This document shows positions 18,284 to 29,411 of a DNA stretch of 64,000 nt, in pieces. The notes under the pieces were generated by a model, which was not told the origin of the DNA, did no database searches, and was given only the letters and a program-made list of their open reading frames with translations. Position 1 is the stretch's first letter. Every line of letters starts with the position of its first letter. The stretch is from contig NZ_JAAIVF010000003.1 in NCBI RefSeq assembly GCF_029589495.1, forward strand, positions 124,001 through 188,000, given 5' to 3'. The translations under genes were made by a program, and so were the position numbers. The stretch is from Speluncibacter jeojiensis (lineage in GTDB: Bacteria; Actinomycetota; Actinomycetes; Mycobacteriales; Mycobacteriaceae).

Positions 18284-20068
18284 GTGGCTCGGCATCGCGA
18301 CGGCAGCGCGGTCCGCAAGATCAGCAGGGGGCCGATCATCGCCATGGTTGCGGTGGTGATCGTGGTCCTCGGCGTCGTCGGCTGGTTCCAGCTGCGCGCG
18401 CACACCGGCGAACAGGGCCAGCAGGCGGCCGCGACGTGTGTGTCCGGCCGGCAGACACTGCCGATCTCCGCCGACGCGACGATCGCACCGGCGTTGTCCG
18501 CACTCGCCCGCGCGTACAACGCCACCGGCCCGGTCATCCGCGACCACTGCATCACCGCCGCGGTCACGGCCGCGGACTCGGCGGCCACCTTCGCCGCCCT
18601 GACCGCGCCCACCCCGCCGGGCGGTCAGCCGGCCGCGACACCGGCCCTGTGGGTGCCGCAGAGCACCCTGTGGACCGACCGCCTGGCGGCGGTGAACCCG
18701 CAGCTGGTGTCGGGCGCGCCGGACTCGGTCGCGAGCACGCCGGTCGTGCTGGCGGTCGCCCCGCCGGTCGCGAAGACACTCGCCGCGCACCCACCCGCCT
18801 GGCGGGATCTCCCGCGGCTGCAGTCCGACCCGCACGCCCTGGACGCTTCCGGGCTACCCGGTTGGGGCGGGCTGCGCCTGGCGATGCCGACCGGCCCCGG
18901 GTCGGACGCCACCGCGCTGGCCGCCACCGCCGTCGCCACCGCGACCGCGGGTCCCGGACCCGGCCCGCTCACCGAGGCCGCCGCCCACTCCGCGCCCGTC
19001 ACCGCGGCGGTGGCCACCCTGGCGAGCGCCGCCCCGCACCCCACGCCGCCGACCACCGCCGTCGCGCTGACCGCACTGCACACCCAGACCGACGCGGCGA
19101 CGGCCCCGCTGCACGCCGTGCCGGTGACCGCTCAGCAGCTCTACCGGGCCACGGAGGACAACCCGGGTGCCGCGCTCGCGGAACTCGTCCCCACCGGCGC
19201 GGCGCCGATGGCGGACTACCCCGCGATCCAGGTGGGCGGCCCGAACGTCGACGAGACGATGGCCCGCGCCGCCTCGGCGTTCGTCGAGTACATCCGGCGG
19301 CCTGAGCAGCAGCAGACCCTCGCCGCGGCAGGCTTCCTGGTCGACGCCGGCGGCGCCACGATGCCCACCAGCGCCGCGGTGGCGTTCACCCGGCCGGAGC
19401 AGACGATGGCGGCACCGACCGCGGCGGCGGCCACCGCGGTCGGCACGGTCCTGGCCAATCCGTCCCCCGGCGCGGCGACGACGATCCTGCTGGACATCTC
19501 GGGGTCGATGAGCACCGACGAGGGCGGCCAGACCCGGCTGCGCAACACCACCGACGACCTGGCCCGGCGCATCGGGGCACTCCCCGACAGCGCCGACGTC
19601 GGGCTGCGGGTGTTCAGCGCCGCACTCGACGGGCCGGAGCCGTGGGTGGAGAAGGTCCCGGGCGGCCCGCTGTCCGACCGCATCGGTAGCCAAACCCGCA
19701 GACAGTCGCTGGACACGGCACTGAACGGACTGAGCCCGGCGACCTCGACCCACACCTACCCGTCGCTGCAGGACGCCTACGACGACGCGGTCGCCCACTA
19801 CGCGCCGGGCAAGCCCAACTCGGTGCTGCTCATCACCGACGGCCCCAACGACGACGCCGCCTACAAGTCGAGTTCGACGCTGCTGGCGAACCTCGAGCAG
19901 GCGGCCGATCCGGCCAAGCCGGTGCGGGTGGACGTCATCACCATCGGCGACAACCCCGACCTGACCACCCTGCAGGCGGTCGCCGCCCAGACCGGCGGCA
20001 CCGTGCGGACGGTGACCGGTTCCGCCGGGCCCGCGCTCGGCGACGCGGTCACCGCACTGCTGCAGTGA
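18284..20068 (+). CDS. Solute-binding-like and von Willebrand A domain fusion protein
   Basis: Surface protein of 594 residues anchored by one N-terminal helix (about 16-36). Residues about 50-380 resemble an extracellular solute-binding domain (ISADATIAPALSALARAY). A VWA domain follows from about 400, with an intact metal site DISGSMS near 403 and later LLITDGPND. VWA domains bind ligands through a divalent metal. The GTG at 18284 follows GGGAGG. The solute-binding/VWA combination occurs in actinobacteria, but its ligand is unknown. It converges on miaA with 4 bases between the stops. Confidence 0.8.
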   Translation: MARHRDGSAVRKISRGPIIAMVAVVIVVLGVVGWFQLRAHTGEQGQQAAATCVSGRQTLPISADATIAPALSALARAYNATGPVIRDHCITAAVTAADSAATFAALTAPTPPGGQPAATPALWVPQSTLWTDRLAAVNPQLVSGAPDSVASTPVVLAVAPPVAKTLAAHPPAWRDLPRLQSDPHALDASGLPGWGGLRLAMPTGPGSDATALAATAVATATAGPGPGPLTEAAAHSAPVTAAVATLASAAPHPTPPTTAVALTALHTQTDAATAPLHAVPVTAQQLYRATEDNPGAALAELVPTGAAPMADYPAIQVGGPNVDETMARAASAFVEYIRRPEQQQTLAAAGFLVDAGGATMPTSAAVAFTRPEQTMAAPTAAAATAVGTVLANPSPGAATTILLDISGSMSTDEGGQTRLRNTTDDLARRIGALPDSADVGLRVFSAALDGPEPWVEKVPGGPLSDRIGSQTRRQSLDTALNGLSPATSTHTYPSLQDAYDDAVAHYAPGKPNSVLLITDGPNDDAAYKSSSTLLANLEQAADPAKPVRVDVITIGDNPDLTTLQAVAAQTGGTVRTVTGSAGPALGDAVTALLQ

Positions 20069-20072
20069 CCAC

Positions 20073-21005
20073 TCAGGAACCGGTTCGCTCGGTGACCACC
20101 TGCAGCGCGCGGTCGGCCAGGTCCGTGTCCGCGGCGTCGAGCCAGGTCATCCGCTTGTCCCGGCCGAACCACGACCGCTGCCGGCGGACGAACCTGCGGG
20201 TGCCGATCGTCGTCAGCTCCTGCGCGGTCGCCATGTCGTATTCGCCGTCGAGGGCCGCGAGCACCTGCGCATAGCCGAGGGCGCGGCGCGCCGTCACCCC
20301 GTCGCGCAGTCCCGCGCCGACGAGCGCCTCCACCTCGGCCTGCAGGCCGTGGTCGAACATCTGCGCCGTGCGCGCGACGATGCGGGAGTCGAGTTCCTCG
20401 GTGTCGCGGTCCAGGCCGAGCAGGATCGTCCCCCACCGCGGTTCCCCCACCTTCGGTGCGGACGCGCTGAACGGCAACCCGGTGAGCTCGACGACCTCGA
20501 GCGCGCGGACGATCCGCCGGCCGTCGGTGGGCAGGATGGCCTCCGCCGCCGCCGGGTCGACCCGGCGCAGCTCGTCGTGCATCGCGAGCGTGCCCCGCTC
20601 TGCCAGTTCCGCCTCGCGGCGTGCCCGCACCGCCGCGTCGGTGGCCGGGAACGCCAGGTCGTCGACCAGGGCCTGGACATAGAGCCCGGAGCCGCCGACG
20701 AGGACGGGCACCCGGCCGCGTTCCATGATCGACTCGACGTCGGCCCGCGCGGACGCCTGAAAGGACGCGACCGTCGCGGTCGCGGTCACCTCGAGGACGT
20801 CGAGCTGGTGGTGCACGATGCCGCGCCGCTCGGCCACCGGCAGCTTGGCGGTACCGACGTCCATGCCGCGATAGAGCTGCATGGCGTCGACGTTGACGAT
20901 CTCGCCGCCGAGCTCGGCCGCCAGCGTCAGGCCCAACTCCGACTTGCCCGAGGCGGTCGGCCCGACCACGGCGACGGGCCGGATACTCGTCTCCCGCCCG
21001 CTCAC
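20073..21005 (-). CDS. miaA: tRNA dimethylallyltransferase
   Basis: Transfers dimethylallyl to A37 of tRNAs reading UNN codons (310 residues). It has the P-loop [12 protein letters not shown] near residue 14, [16 protein letters not shown], the catalytic-region [15 protein letters not shown], and the C-terminal [17 protein letters not shown] 21005 overlaps the upstream stop as GTGA, giving translational coupling. The product is the substrate of MiaB, encoded at 24387-25886. Confidence 0.95.
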   Translation of the reverse strand: MSGRETSIRPVAVVGPTASGKSELGLTLAAELGGEIVNVDAMQLYRGMDVGTAKLPVAERRGIVHHQLDVLEVTATATVASFQASARADVESIMERGRVPVLVGGSGLYVQALVDDLAFPATDAAVRARREAELAERGTLAMHDELRRVDPAAAEAILPTDGRRIVRALEVVELTGLPFSASAPKVGEPRWGTILLGLDRDTEELDSRIVARTAQMFDHGLQAEVEALVGAGLRDGVTARRALGYAQVLAALDGEYDMATAQELTTIGTRRFVRRQRSWFGRDKRMTWLDAADTDLADRALQVVTERTGS

Positions 21006-21763
21006 AGGACCCACGTCCCCACCAGATAGCCCACCCCGAACGGGGCTCCGGTGTAGAGCTCGGTGCAGGTGCGGGGGGTCGCACCGAAGACGGCTGCCAA
21101 CACCTGCCATGCCGGCCGGCCCGAGACCCCCAACTCGTCGCACAGCTGGGGATCGAGCGCGGCGAGCGCGGCGCCGTCGCCGTCCGCCAGGGCGTGGCGC
21201 AGATCCTCCTCGACCTCCGTCGCCCGCGCGTCCGGACCGCCCGGGGCCTTCGCGCCGATCGTGTTCGCGCCGTCCCCGACCACCAGCAACCCCTGCGGCG
21301 TGGGCCGGGCGTCCAGTTCGGTGCGCAGCTGCGTGCCGATTGCCGCGCAGGAGGTGGGGTCCGCTGCGGGGTCGACCAGCAGCGAGCGGACCGTCGACCG
21401 CGGCGCGATCTGCCCGCGCAGCCATCCGCCGATCAGCAGCGGCAGCGGCATCATCGGGTCGGCCACCCGGCCCTCGGCTACTCGGTCGTCGGCTTCGACG
21501 TCGCCGGCTTCGGCGTCGCCGGCTTCGGCGTCGAGCGAGACCGTCACGTCCGCGCCGAAGCCGGCGAAGGTGCCGATACGGACGCCGGTGGGGGTTCCCG
21601 CGCCCAGCACCGTCCACTCGCAGCCGAGCTCGACCAGCGTGTGTGCCGCCGCCAGCGTGGCCTCACGCAGGTCGGTCGTCTCGCCGGCGGCGCCACCTGC
21701 CAGTTCGGGTACGAGCAGAGGTGGCCCGGAAACGAGGGCGGCAGCGGTCAGCACAAGCAGCAA
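21002..21763 (-). CDS. Rv2728c-like alanine-rich protein
   Basis: Protein of up to 253 residues, conserved in position before miaA in mycobacteria. It begins [21 protein letters not shown] and contains a glycine turn [18 protein letters not shown] near residue 160, reminiscent of the class III extradiol dioxygenase fold, but metal ligands are not evident. Residues 78-92 are an acidic repeat ([16 protein letters not shown]) from a short duplicated DNA unit. The start (TTG 21763 or GTG 21754) is uncertain. Function unknown. Confidence 0.7.
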   Translation of the reverse strand: MLLVLTAAALVSGPPLLVPELAGGAAGETTDLREATLAAAHTLVELGCEWTVLGAGTPTGVRIGTFAGFGADVTVSLDAEAGDAEAGDVEADDRVAEGRVADPMMPLPLLIGGWLRGQIAPRSTVRSLLVDPAADPTSCAAIGTQLRTELDARPTPQGLLVVGDGANTIGAKAPGGPDARATEVEEDLRHALADGDGAALAALDPQLCDELGVSGRPAWQVLAAVFGATPRTCTELYTGAPFGVGYLVGTWVL

Positions 21764-21934
21764 CGGTAGTCGACGCCCACCGCGCGTCAGACGCCGTAGT
21801 GGCCGCTGACCCGTCGCTGACCTGTTTCAATGGTCGAGAACAACTCGACCGGGTTCAATGGGACGTGTGCCCGTGATCCGGCGGAGGACTTCGGGCAGGA
21901 CGGCGGCCGTGTCGCGCGGCAGAGACGAGGAACC

Positions 21935-23476
21935 ATGACCGAGAGCAACGCCCCATCGAACGGGCAGCCCACCCCGAACCCGGGCCTGCCCGCGGCAGCC
22001 GGTACTCCGCACCCGGGCGCCCCCCAGGCCGGCGCACCCAAGCCCGGCGCGCCCAAACCGGGTGCTCCCAAACCGGGCGCCCCCAGGCCCAGCGCTCCCA
22101 AGCCCGCCGCTCCTTCCGCCGAGACACCCGGCCCCCCGCAGCCCACAGGTGCGCACCACACGGATGCGCACCACGCGGATGCGCACCACGCGGATGCCCC
22201 GAAGCCGGCGGCGCCGAAACCCGGTGTGCATCCGCACGGCGCGGCCGTGCACCTGTGCGGCACCGACCCGGCCAAGTTCGGCCATGTCGACGAGGACGGC
22301 ACCGCGTGGGTCCGCACCGCCGACGGTGAGCGCAAGGTCGGCGAGTGGCAGGCCGGCGACGCCGCCGAGGGCCTCGCGCACTTCGCCCGTCGCTATGACG
22401 ACCTGGCCACCGAGGTCGAGCTGCTCGAGATCCGGCTCGATTCCGGCGCCGGCGACGCGCGCAAGACCCGCGCCGCGGCGGTGACCCTGCGCGAGTCGCT
22501 CGACGAGGCCGCGGTCATCGGCGACATCGATGCGCTCGCCACCCGGTTGGACCGGATCGTCGAAGGTTCCGAGCACGCCGAAGAGGAGGCGAAGGCACGC
22601 AAGGAGAACGCCCGCGCCTCCCACATCGCCCGGAAGGAGAAGCTCGCCGCCGAGGCGGAGCTGATCGGCGCCGAGTCCACCCAGTGGAAGGCGGCCGGCG
22701 ACCGGCTGCGCGAGATCCTCGACGAGTGGAAGACGATCCGCGGGATCGACCGCAAGACCGACGATCAGCTGTGGCGCCGCTACTCGAAGGCCCGCGAGGC
22801 GTTCAACCGCCGCCGCGGCGCGCACTTCGCCGAGCTGGACCGCGAGCGGGCCAGCGCGAAGGTGCGCAAGGAGGAGCTCGTCACCCGCGCCGAGGAGCTG
22901 TCGGCGTCGACCGACTGGGGTCCGACCGCCGGCGCGTTCCGCGACCTGATGGCCGAGTGGAAGGTCGCCGGGCGCGCGCCCCGCGACACCGACGATGCGC
23001 TGTGGAAGCGGTTCAAGGCCGCGCAGGACGTGTTCTTCGGCGCCCGCAACGCCGCCAACTCGGAGCGCGACGCCGAGTTCGAGGAGAACGCCCGCGCCAA
23101 GGAGACGCTGCTGGCCGATGCGCAGCGCATCGACCCGGGCGCCGACCTCGAGGCTGCCCGCACCGCCTTGCGGCTGCTCCAGGAACGCTGGGATGAGATC
23201 GGCAAGGTTCCACGTGAACGCATGCACGAACTCGAAGGCAGACTGCGCACGATCGAACAGCGCGTGCGTGAGGCGGTCGACTCGCAGTGGCGTCGATCCG
23301 ACCCCGAGGCGATCGCCCGCGCCGCCCAGTTCCGCGAACGGGTGCTGCAGTTCGAGGCGCAGGCCGAGAAGGCGGAGGCCGCCGGCAAGCCGAAGGACGC
23401 CAAGGACGCGCTCGCGCAGGCACAGCAGTGGCGCGAGTGGGCCGACGCGGCCGAGGGAGCGGTCAGCGAACGCTGA
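21935..23476 (+). CDS. DUF349-repeat protein (Rv2731-like)
   Basis: Protein of 513 residues. The first ~95 residues are Pro/Ala/Lys-rich repeats ([13 protein letters not shown]) followed by His-rich [11 protein letters not shown]. The rest is mostly helical with successive DUF349 units of the pattern EWKxxxRxxRKxDDxLWRRY, for example at about 265-300 and 345-380. Charged coiled-coil-like helices fill the gaps. The ATG at 21935 follows ACGAGGAA. DUF349 proteins are conserved near miaA/miaB in actinobacteria; the role is unknown. A strong terminator follows. Confidence 0.85.
   Translation: MTESNAPSNGQPTPNPGLPAAAGTPHPGAPQAGAPKPGAPKPGAPKPGAPRPSAPKPAAPSAETPGPPQPTGAHHTDAHHADAHHADAPKPAAPKPGVHPHGAAVHLCGTDPAKFGHVDEDGTAWVRTADGERKVGEWQAGDAAEGLAHFARRYDDLATEVELLEIRLDSGAGDARKTRAAAVTLRESLDEAAVIGDIDALATRLDRIVEGSEHAEEEAKARKENARASHIARKEKLAAEAELIGAESTQWKAAGDRLREILDEWKTIRGIDRKTDDQLWRRYSKAREAFNRRRGAHFAELDRERASAKVRKEELVTRAEELSASTDWGPTAGAFRDLMAEWKVAGRAPRDTDDALWKRFKAAQDVFFGARNAANSERDAEFEENARAKETLLADAQRIDPGADLEAARTALRLLQERWDEIGKVPRERMHELEGRLRTIEQRVREAVDSQWRRSDPEAIARAAQFRERVLQFEAQAEKAEAAGKPKDAKDALAQAQQWREWADAAEGAVSER
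22151..22195 (+). repeat. 15-bp in-frame tandem repeat, three copies
   Basis: Unit GCGCACCACGCGGAT at 22151, 22166 and 22181 (first copy one base different) encodes repeated AHHAD in the DUF349 protein. The preceding 22015-22130 is a looser repeat encoding PKPGA units. Confidence 0.9.
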
Positions 23477-23507
23477 GACAGCGACCGCATTCCCGTCGTA
23501 GAAGTAA

Positions 23508-23544
23508 GGGAGCCGCCGGCACTGCCGGCGGCTCCCCTTTCTCT
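23508..23544 (+). terminator. Intrinsic terminator after the DUF349 gene
   Basis: A perfect 13-base GC-rich stem (23508-23520 with 23524-23536, loop ACT) is followed by CTTTCTCT. It lies 31 bases after the stop codon and would also face the converging minus-strand gene. Confidence 0.9.
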
Positions 23545-23580
23545 ATGACTCTTGTCGTGTGACGCAGGACGCCCGCGATG

Positions 23581-24390
23581 CTATGCCGTGTCCCCCGGCG
23601 CTGCGCTCTTGTCCACTGCACCCTTGTCTGCGGTGTCCCCGACCTCCGCGCCCTCGTCCGTGGCGTTCTGCCGCAACCGCCGGGCCGAGGCCGACGAACG
23701 GCGCATCTGGTCGAGCACGCGCTGCTCCTGCGCGTCGGCGTGGCTGCGGCGCTCCTCGGCGGCGACCATCTGCGAGGCGCTGCGGGCCCACACCACCCGG
23801 ATCCAGTAGAAGGTCAGCAGCACCAGGATGATCACCGCGAGGATCAGGCCGATACCGGGCCCGGACACGTCGACGGAATGCACCGACGTGCCGGTGCTGA
23901 CCGGCTGACCGCCGGACGGCGCCCCCGCCGATCCGACCGCCGGCCCCGCCGACGACGTGTTGCGGTTCGGGGTCAGCCGCGACCAGATCGCGAGCATGCC
24001 GAGGATGCAGGTCGTCGCGGTGCCGGCGACCGCCGCCCACGCGATGGCCCAGCGCCGGGTCACCAGCGCCAGCATCGAGCCGACCACGCCGAACACCAGC
24101 GCCATCCAGACGAACACCCGCGAGGCGATCGAGATCGACTCGGCGACCGCGCTCGAATCACCCGAGAGCACGTCCCAGCCGCTGGCCCCGCCGGTGTGGG
24201 TCAAGGAGAACGTGCCGAGCAGCAGCAGCACCAGCACCGCGATGACCACCGCGCGGATGCCCGGATCGATCTCGCCGGCGATCTTGCGTTCGGCATCCTC
24301 GAAATCCTTGCGGACGGTCGAGAGCACCGCCTCCGCGCGGTCGTCGGTGGAACCGTTCGCGTCTGCTCCGGTGGTCGGTTCGTTGGTCAT
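23581..24390 (-). CDS. Four-helix membrane protein (Rv2732c-like)
   Basis: Integral membrane protein of 269 residues with hydrophobic segments near 46-63, 92-112, 118-140 and 185-205. A charged, soluble C-terminal tail (about 215-269) is rich in Ser/Arg/Asp. The start at 24390 overlaps the miaB stop as ATGA, so it is coupled to miaB. The same neighbour is found in M. tuberculosis. No function is known to me. Confidence 0.75.
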   Translation of the reverse strand: MTNEPTTGADANGSTDDRAEAVLSTVRKDFEDAERKIAGEIDPGIRAVVIAVLVLLLLGTFSLTHTGGASGWDVLSGDSSAVAESISIASRVFVWMALVFGVVGSMLALVTRRWAIAWAAVAGTATTCILGMLAIWSRLTPNRNTSSAGPAVGSAGAPSGGQPVSTGTSVHSVDVSGPGIGLILAVIILVLLTFYWIRVVWARSASQMVAAEERRSHADAQEQRVLDQMRRSSASARRLRQNATDEGAEVGDTADKGAVDKSAAPGDTA

Positions 24391-25886
24391 TTCCCACATC
24401 CTGTGACGGGTTCCGGCGCGGGCGCGCCGATCCCAGGTAGTCCGAGACCGACCCCCACTGGTGCGGTCTTCGGGGTGATGCCGCGTTCGAACGAGTCGCC
24501 CGCGGGCGTGCGACGGTGCCGCAGTATGCCCGAGTCGGCGATCAGATGGTGCGGGGCCGCGTCGGTGATCACGGTGGTGACGACATCGCCGGGCCGGATG
24601 TCGCCGTCGGCCGGGCCCTCGGGCCGGAAGTGCACCAACCGGCCGTCGCGTGCCCGACCGCTCATCCGCGCGGTCGCCGCGTCCTTGCGACCCTCCCCGG
24701 CGGCGACCAGCAACTCGACCTCGGTGCCGACCAGCTCGCGGTTGCCCTCGAGGGTGATCTGCTCCTGCAGCGCGATCAGCCGGTCGTAGCGTTCCTGCAC
24801 GACCTCTTTGGGTACCTGCTCGCCCATGTCGGCCGCCGGGGTGCCGGGCCGCTTGGAGTACTGGAAGGTGAACGCACTGGTGAACCGCGCCTGCCGGACG
24901 ACGTCGAGGGTGCCCTGGAAGTCCTCCTCGGTCTCGCCGGGGAAGCCGACGATGATGTCGGTGGTGATCGCGGCGTGCGGCATCGCGGCGCGCACCTTCT
25001 CGATGATGCCGAGGAACTTCGCGCTGCGGTACGAGCGGCGCATCGCCTTGAGCACGCGGTCCGACCCGGACTGCAGCGGCATGTGCAACTGCGGGCACAC
25101 GTTCGGGGTCTGCGCCATCGCCTCGATGACGTCGTCGGTGAACTCGGCCGGGTGCGGCGAGGTGAACCGGACCCGCTCGAGTCCGTCGATCTCGCCGCAC
25201 GCGCGCAGCAGCTTCGCGAAGGCCCCGCGGTCGCGTTCCTGACCGGGGTCGGCAAACGAGACTCCGTACGAGTTGACGTTCTGGCCGAGCAGCGTCACCT
25301 CGAGCACGCCCTGGTCCACGAGCGCCTGCACCTCGGCGAGGATGTCGCCGGGACGGCGATCGACCTCCTTGCCGCGCAGCGACGGCACGATGCAGAAGGT
25401 GCAGGTGTTGTTGCAGCCCACCGAGATCGACACCCAGCCGGAGTAGGCGGAGTCACGCTTGGCGGGCAGCGCGGACGGGAAGACCTCGAGCGCGTCGAGG
25501 ATCTCGACCTCGGCCTGCTGGTTGTGCCGGGCGCGTTCGAGCAGCACCGGCAGCGACCCGATGTTGTGGGTGCCGAACACGACGTCGACCCACGGCGCCT
25601 TCTTGACGACCGTGTCACGGTCCTTCTGCGCCAGGCATCCGCCGACGGCGATCTGCATGTTCGGGTTCGCGTCCTTGGCCGGCCGCAGGTGCCCGAGGTT
25701 GCCGTAGAGCTTGTTGTCGGCGTTCTCGCGGACCGCGCACGTGTTGAACACGACCAGATCCGCGTCCTGCCCGTCGGCCGCCTGGACGTAACCGGCGTCT
25801 TCGAGCAGTCCCGCCAGCCGTTCGGAGTCGTGCACGTTCATCTGGCACCCGTAGGTGCGCACCTGGTAGCTGCGGGTCTGGTCCAC
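24387..25886 (-). CDS. miaB: tRNA-2-methylthio-N6-dimethylallyladenosine synthase
   Basis: Radical SAM methylthiotransferase of 499 residues that adds methylthio to i6A37 of tRNA. The N-terminal UPF0004 domain carries cluster cysteines in [16 protein letters not shown] and GGCLAQ. The radical SAM CxxxCxxC is CNNTCTFC near 158. A C-terminal TRAM domain (about 400-465) should bind tRNA. GTG 25886 gives the family start (V)[16 protein letters not shown]; the longer open frame upstream is probably not translated. Confidence 0.95.
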   Translation of the reverse strand: MDQTRSYQVRTYGCQMNVHDSERLAGLLEDAGYVQAADGQDADLVVFNTCAVRENADNKLYGNLGHLRPAKDANPNMQIAVGGCLAQKDRDTVVKKAPWVDVVFGTHNIGSLPVLLERARHNQQAEVEILDALEVFPSALPAKRDSAYSGWVSISVGCNNTCTFCIVPSLRGKEVDRRPGDILAEVQALVDQGVLEVTLLGQNVNSYGVSFADPGQERDRGAFAKLLRACGEIDGLERVRFTSPHPAEFTDDVIEAMAQTPNVCPQLHMPLQSGSDRVLKAMRRSYRSAKFLGIIEKVRAAMPHAAITTDIIVGFPGETEEDFQGTLDVVRQARFTSAFTFQYSKRPGTPAADMGEQVPKEVVQERYDRLIALQEQITLEGNRELVGTEVELLVAAGEGRKDAATARMSGRARDGRLVHFRPEGPADGDIRPGDVVTTVITDAAPHHLIADSGILRHRRTPAGDSFERGITPKTAPVGVGLGLPGIGAPAPEPVTGCGK

Positions 25887-26020
25887 CGGTCCAGGGTACG
25901 ACCTCGGCCGCAGTGCCCCGGCATCGCCGCGACTCCGCCCGACTCGGCGGGGCGTCGACACCAGCGCGTCGACGCCGACACCCGCCGCGGGTGTGTGTCG
26001 CGTCTCACCATTGCACCGCC

Positions 26021-26026
26021 TAGGGT
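26021..26026 (+). promoter_or_regulatory. Candidate -10 element for a leaderless gluA transcript
   Basis: TAGGGT lies 8 bases before the gluA ATG, the spacing expected if transcription starts at the A of ATG. There is no ribosome site before this ATG. No clear -35 is seen. Confidence 0.4.
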
Positions 26027-26034
26027 TTATCGCT

Positions 26035-26826
26035 ATGACACAGCCGCAGCACGCCGCACCGGCACCGGAGCCGGGCGTGCGTTCCGGCGCCACGTCGATG
26101 ATCTCGATGGCGTCGGTCAACAAGCACTACGGGAGCCTGCACGTGCTGCGGGACATCAGCCTCGAGGTCCCCGCCGGCCAGGTCGTCGTCATGCTCGGAC
26201 CGTCCGGTTCGGGCAAGTCGACGCTGTGCCGCACCATCAACCGGCTCGAGCCGATCGACTCCGGGACCATCGCGGTGGACGGTCGGCCGCTGCCGGCCGA
26301 GGGTCGCGCGCTGGCGACGTTGCGCTCCGAGGTGGGCATGGTGTTCCAGCAGTTCAACCTGTTCGCCCACAAGACGGTGATCGAGAACGTGATGCTCGCG
26401 CCGATGAAGGTCCGCAAGCTGCGCAAGGCCGAGGCACGCCGCCACGCCGAGGCGCTGCTCGACCGGGTGGGCATCGCGAATCAGGCGGACAAGTATCCCG
26501 GGCAGCTCTCCGGCGGCCAGCAGCAGCGGGTGGCGATCGCCCGATCCCTGGCGATGGAGCCGAAGGTGATGCTGTTCGACGAGCCGACCTCGGCGCTCGA
26601 CCCGGAGATGGTGGGCGAGGTGCTCGACGTGATGGTCGGCCTGGCCAAGGAGGGCATGACGATGATCGTCGTCACCCACGAGATGGGCTTCGCGCGCAAG
26701 GCCGCCGACCGGATCATCTTCATGGCCGACGGCGTCATCGTCGAGGACACCGATCCGGAGACCTTCTTCACCGCACCCAGCTCGGATCGTGCCAAGGACT
26801 TCCTGAGCAAGATCCTCGGGCACTGA
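26035..26826 (+). CDS. gluA: Glutamate ABC transporter ATPase
   Basis: Cytoplasmic ATPase of 263 residues of the polar amino acid type. Walker A is GPSGSGKST (near 60), the Q-loop [12 protein letters not shown], the signature [15 protein letters not shown], Walker [12 protein letters not shown], and the switch His is in VVTHEMGF. First gene of gluABCD, with the gene order of the Corynebacterium glutamate uptake system beside recX. Start ATG 26035 appears leaderless; a later start at 26101 is also possible. Confidence 0.92.
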   Translation: MTQPQHAAPAPEPGVRSGATSMISMASVNKHYGSLHVLRDISLEVPAGQVVVMLGPSGSGKSTLCRTINRLEPIDSGTIAVDGRPLPAEGRALATLRSEVGMVFQQFNLFAHKTVIENVMLAPMKVRKLRKAEARRHAEALLDRVGIANQADKYPGQLSGGQQQRVAIARSLAMEPKVMLFDEPTSALDPEMVGEVLDVMVGLAKEGMTMIVVTHEMGFARKAADRIIFMADGVIVEDTDPETFFTAPSSDRAKDFLSKILGH

Positions 26827-26838
26827 GGGGTATTCGAG

Positions 26839-27687
26839 ATGCGAGTCACCCGAGTGCGCGCACGCAAGTACCTGTCCGCGGTCGCGCTGCTGGTCGTCGC
26901 CGTCGTCACGCTGGCCGGCTGCGGCAGCAGCGAACCGCGCAGCGTGCTGCAGGACGCGAAGGCCGGGCACCTGATCATCGGCACCAAGTTCGACCAGCCC
27001 GGCCTGGGGCTACGTGAGCCGGACAAGACCATGACCGGATTCGACGTCGAGGTCGCCGAGTACATCGCGAAGTATCTCGGCGTACCGCCCGGCGGGATCA
27101 CCTGGAAGGAAGCGCCGTCGTCGCAGCGCGAGACGCTGATCAAGAACGGCGAGGTCGACTACATCGTCGGCACCTATTCGATCACCGACAGCCGCAAGAA
27201 GGTCGTCGACTTCGCGGGTCCGTACTACATCGCCGGCCAGGGCCTGCTGGTGCGCGCCGACGACAACTCGATCACCGGGCCCGAATCGCTCGAGCAGCCG
27301 GGCAAGAAGTTGTGCTCGGTCGCCGGGTCGACGCCGGCGCAGAAGATCAAGAAGGCGTTCCCGAAGGTGCAGCCGCAACAGTTCGACAGCTACTCGTCGT
27401 GCGTCGAGGCACTGCACCGCGGCAAGGTCGACGCACTGACCACCGACGACATCATCCTGGCCGGCTACGCCGCGCAGTATCCGGGCGAGTTCAAGCTGGT
27501 CGGCAAGCCGTTCACCGTCGAGAAGTACGGCGTGGGTCTGGCGAAGGGCGACACCGCCGGCCGAAACAAGATCAACGACGCGATCGAGCAGATGATCTCC
27601 TCCGGCGCCTGGCATGCCGCGCTGGAGAAGACGATGGGCAAGTCGGGCTATCCGCTGCCCCCGCCGCCGACCGTCGACCGCTACTGA
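26839..27687 (+). CDS. gluB: Glutamate-binding lipoprotein
   Basis: Extracytoplasmic solute-binding protein of 282 residues. The signal peptide ends in a lipobox LAGC ([12 protein letters not shown], near residue 30), so Cys is lipidated and anchors it to the membrane. The bilobed family-3 binding domain shows [35 protein letters not shown]-type residues and [14 protein letters not shown]. Glutamate specificity is inferred from operon context. It follows gluA by 12 bases and is followed by a long palindrome. Confidence 0.92.
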   Translation: MRVTRVRARKYLSAVALLVVAVVTLAGCGSSEPRSVLQDAKAGHLIIGTKFDQPGLGLREPDKTMTGFDVEVAEYIAKYLGVPPGGITWKEAPSSQRETLIKNGEVDYIVGTYSITDSRKKVVDFAGPYYIAGQGLLVRADDNSITGPESLEQPGKKLCSVAGSTPAQKIKKAFPKVQPQQFDSYSSCVEALHRGKVDALTTDDIILAGYAAQYPGEFKLVGKPFTVEKYGVGLAKGDTAGRNKINDAIEQMISSGAWHAALEKTMGKSGYPLPPPPTVDRY

Positions 27688-27696
27688 CCAACCGCC

Positions 27697-27730
27697 GTGC
27701 GTGAGTTGCGGGGCCCCGCAACTCACGCAC
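27697..27730 (+). repeat. Perfect 34-bp palindrome between gluB and gluC
   Basis: Two 17-base arms, GTGCGTGAGTTGCGGGG and its exact complement, adjoin without a loop. It lies 9 bases after the gluB stop and 7 bases before the gluC ribosome site. Such structures often stabilise or partly terminate binding-protein mRNA. A degenerate relative is at 41071-41103. Confidence 0.9.
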
Positions 27731-27749
27731 AGTCCCGAAGGAGGTGACC

Positions 27750-28436
27750 ATGGGGCATCTGTTCGACACCTACGGCAGCCAGCTGGGCAGCGCATTCTGG
27801 ATCACGATCCAGCTCACGTTCTGGGCCGCGATCGGCTCGGTGATCTGGGGCACGCTGCTCGCCGCGATGCGCGTCTCGCCGGTCCCGATCCTGCGGCTGT
27901 TCGGCAGCTGGTACGTGAACATCGTGCGCAACACGCCGCTGACACTGATCATCGTGTTCTGCTCGGTAGGGCTCTACCAGAACCTCGGGCTTGCGCTGGC
28001 GCCGGAGAGCGACCCCACGTTCATCGACGACAACAACTTCCGGCTCGCCGTGCTCGGTTTCATCGTCTACACCGCGGCGTTCGTGTGCGAGTCGCTGCGC
28101 GCGGGCATCAACACGGTGCCGCTCGGTCAGGCCGAGGCCGCCCGGTCGTTGGGGCTGACGTTCGGGCAGAGCCTGCGGATGATCGTGCTGCCACAGGCGT
28201 TCCGCGCGGTCGTCGCACCGTTGGGCAGCGTGTTGATCGCGCTGACGAAGAACACCACGATCGCCTCGACGATCGGCGTGGCGGAGGCGTCGCTGTTGAT
28301 GAAGACGATGATCGAGAACGAGGCCGATCAGCTGTTCCTCGTGTTCGCGATCTTCGCCGTCGGGTTCATGGTGCTGACGCTGCCCGTCGGGTTCCTGTTC
28401 GGCTATCTCGGCAAGCGCCTGGCGGTGAAGCGATGA
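27750..28436 (+). CDS. gluC: Glutamate ABC transporter permease
   Basis: Membrane permease of 228 residues with about five helices. The EAA loop, which contacts the ATPase, is [19 protein letters not shown] near residue 120. The ATG at 27750 is fixed by AAGGAGGTGA (27738-27747); an in-frame GTG at 27744 lies inside that site. It overlaps gluD as ATGA. Confidence 0.92.
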   Translation: MGHLFDTYGSQLGSAFWITIQLTFWAAIGSVIWGTLLAAMRVSPVPILRLFGSWYVNIVRNTPLTLIIVFCSVGLYQNLGLALAPESDPTFIDDNNFRLAVLGFIVYTAAFVCESLRAGINTVPLGQAEAARSLGLTFGQSLRMIVLPQAFRAVVAPLGSVLIALTKNTTIASTIGVAEASLLMKTMIENEADQLFLVFAIFAVGFMVLTLPVGFLFGYLGKRLAVKR

Positions 28437-29365
28437 GTGAGCAAGCGAGTGTTCTCTACGACCTGCCCGGCCCCCGGGCACGCGTGCGGAACCGGATCAT
28501 CGCCGTCGTCTTCGGGCTGGTGCTGATCGCGGTCGCCGCGTACGTGATCTCCACGCTCGCCGACAACGGCCAGCTGGAGTGGGCCAAGTGGGAGCCGTTC
28601 ACGATCCACTACACGTGGACGACATACCTGCTGCCCGGTCTGAAAGGCACGCTGGTCGCCGCGGCGGTCTCGATCGTGCTGGCGTTGATCCTCGGCGCGG
28701 TGCTCGGCATCGGCCGGCTCTCCGATCACCGGTGGGTGCGGTGGATCAGCGGCGCGTTCGTCGAACTGTTCCGGGCCATCCCGGTGCTGATCCTGATGAT
28801 CTTCGCGTACCAGGCGTTCGCCCAGTACGGCGTGTTCCCGTCCGAGCAGTTGGCGTTGGCCGCGGTGATCGTCGGCCTGACGTTGTACAACGGCTCGGTG
28901 ATGGCCGAGATCCTGCGGGCCGGCATCCAGTCACTGCCGAAGGGCCAGGCCGAGGCGGCCTCCGCGCTGGGCATGCGCAAGAGCCAGACGATGCGGCTCA
29001 TCCTGCTGCCGCAGGCGGTCAGCGCGATGCTGCCCGCGCTGGTCTCGCAGATGGTCGTCGCATTGAAGGACTCCGCGCTGGGCTATCAGATCGGCTACGT
29101 GGAGCTGATCCGCAGCGGCCAGCAAGCCGCGTCGTATTACCGGAACTTCTTCGCTGCGCTCGTCGTGGTCGGCGTGATCATGATCGTGATCAACTTCGCG
29201 TTGACCTCGCTGGCCACCTGGCTCGAGAAGCGGTTGCGCACCGGTCGACGCAGCCGGGGCCTGCCGCCGGTCGCTCCGGTCGACACCGACCTGATCGAGG
29301 GCGTACCCGGCGTCGACGACCTGGTCGACGTCAAGGACACCGGGTTCCGCGGCTTGTCCAAGTGA
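28433..29365 (+). CDS. gluD: Glutamate ABC transporter permease
   Basis: Second permease subunit, 310 residues. Helices lie near 22-42, 62-90, 100-125, 135-160 and 225-245. The EAA loop is [19 protein letters not shown]. The charged tail (about 255-310) ends [12 protein letters not shown] and is cytoplasmic. ATG 28433 overlaps the gluC stop by 4 bases. It converges on recX. Confidence 0.92.
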   Translation: MSEQASVLYDLPGPRARVRNRIIAVVFGLVLIAVAAYVISTLADNGQLEWAKWEPFTIHYTWTTYLLPGLKGTLVAAAVSIVLALILGAVLGIGRLSDHRWVRWISGAFVELFRAIPVLILMIFAYQAFAQYGVFPSEQLALAAVIVGLTLYNGSVMAEILRAGIQSLPKGQAEAASALGMRKSQTMRLILLPQAVSAMLPALVSQMVVALKDSALGYQIGYVELIRSGQQAASYYRNFFAALVVVGVIMIVINFALTSLATWLEKRLRTGRRSRGLPPVAPVDTDLIEGVPGVDDLVDVKDTGFRGLSK

Positions 29366-29411
29366 CCGTGCCCACACAGTCTGGTGCCCGGTGTTACCCC
29401 AGAACTGTTGC

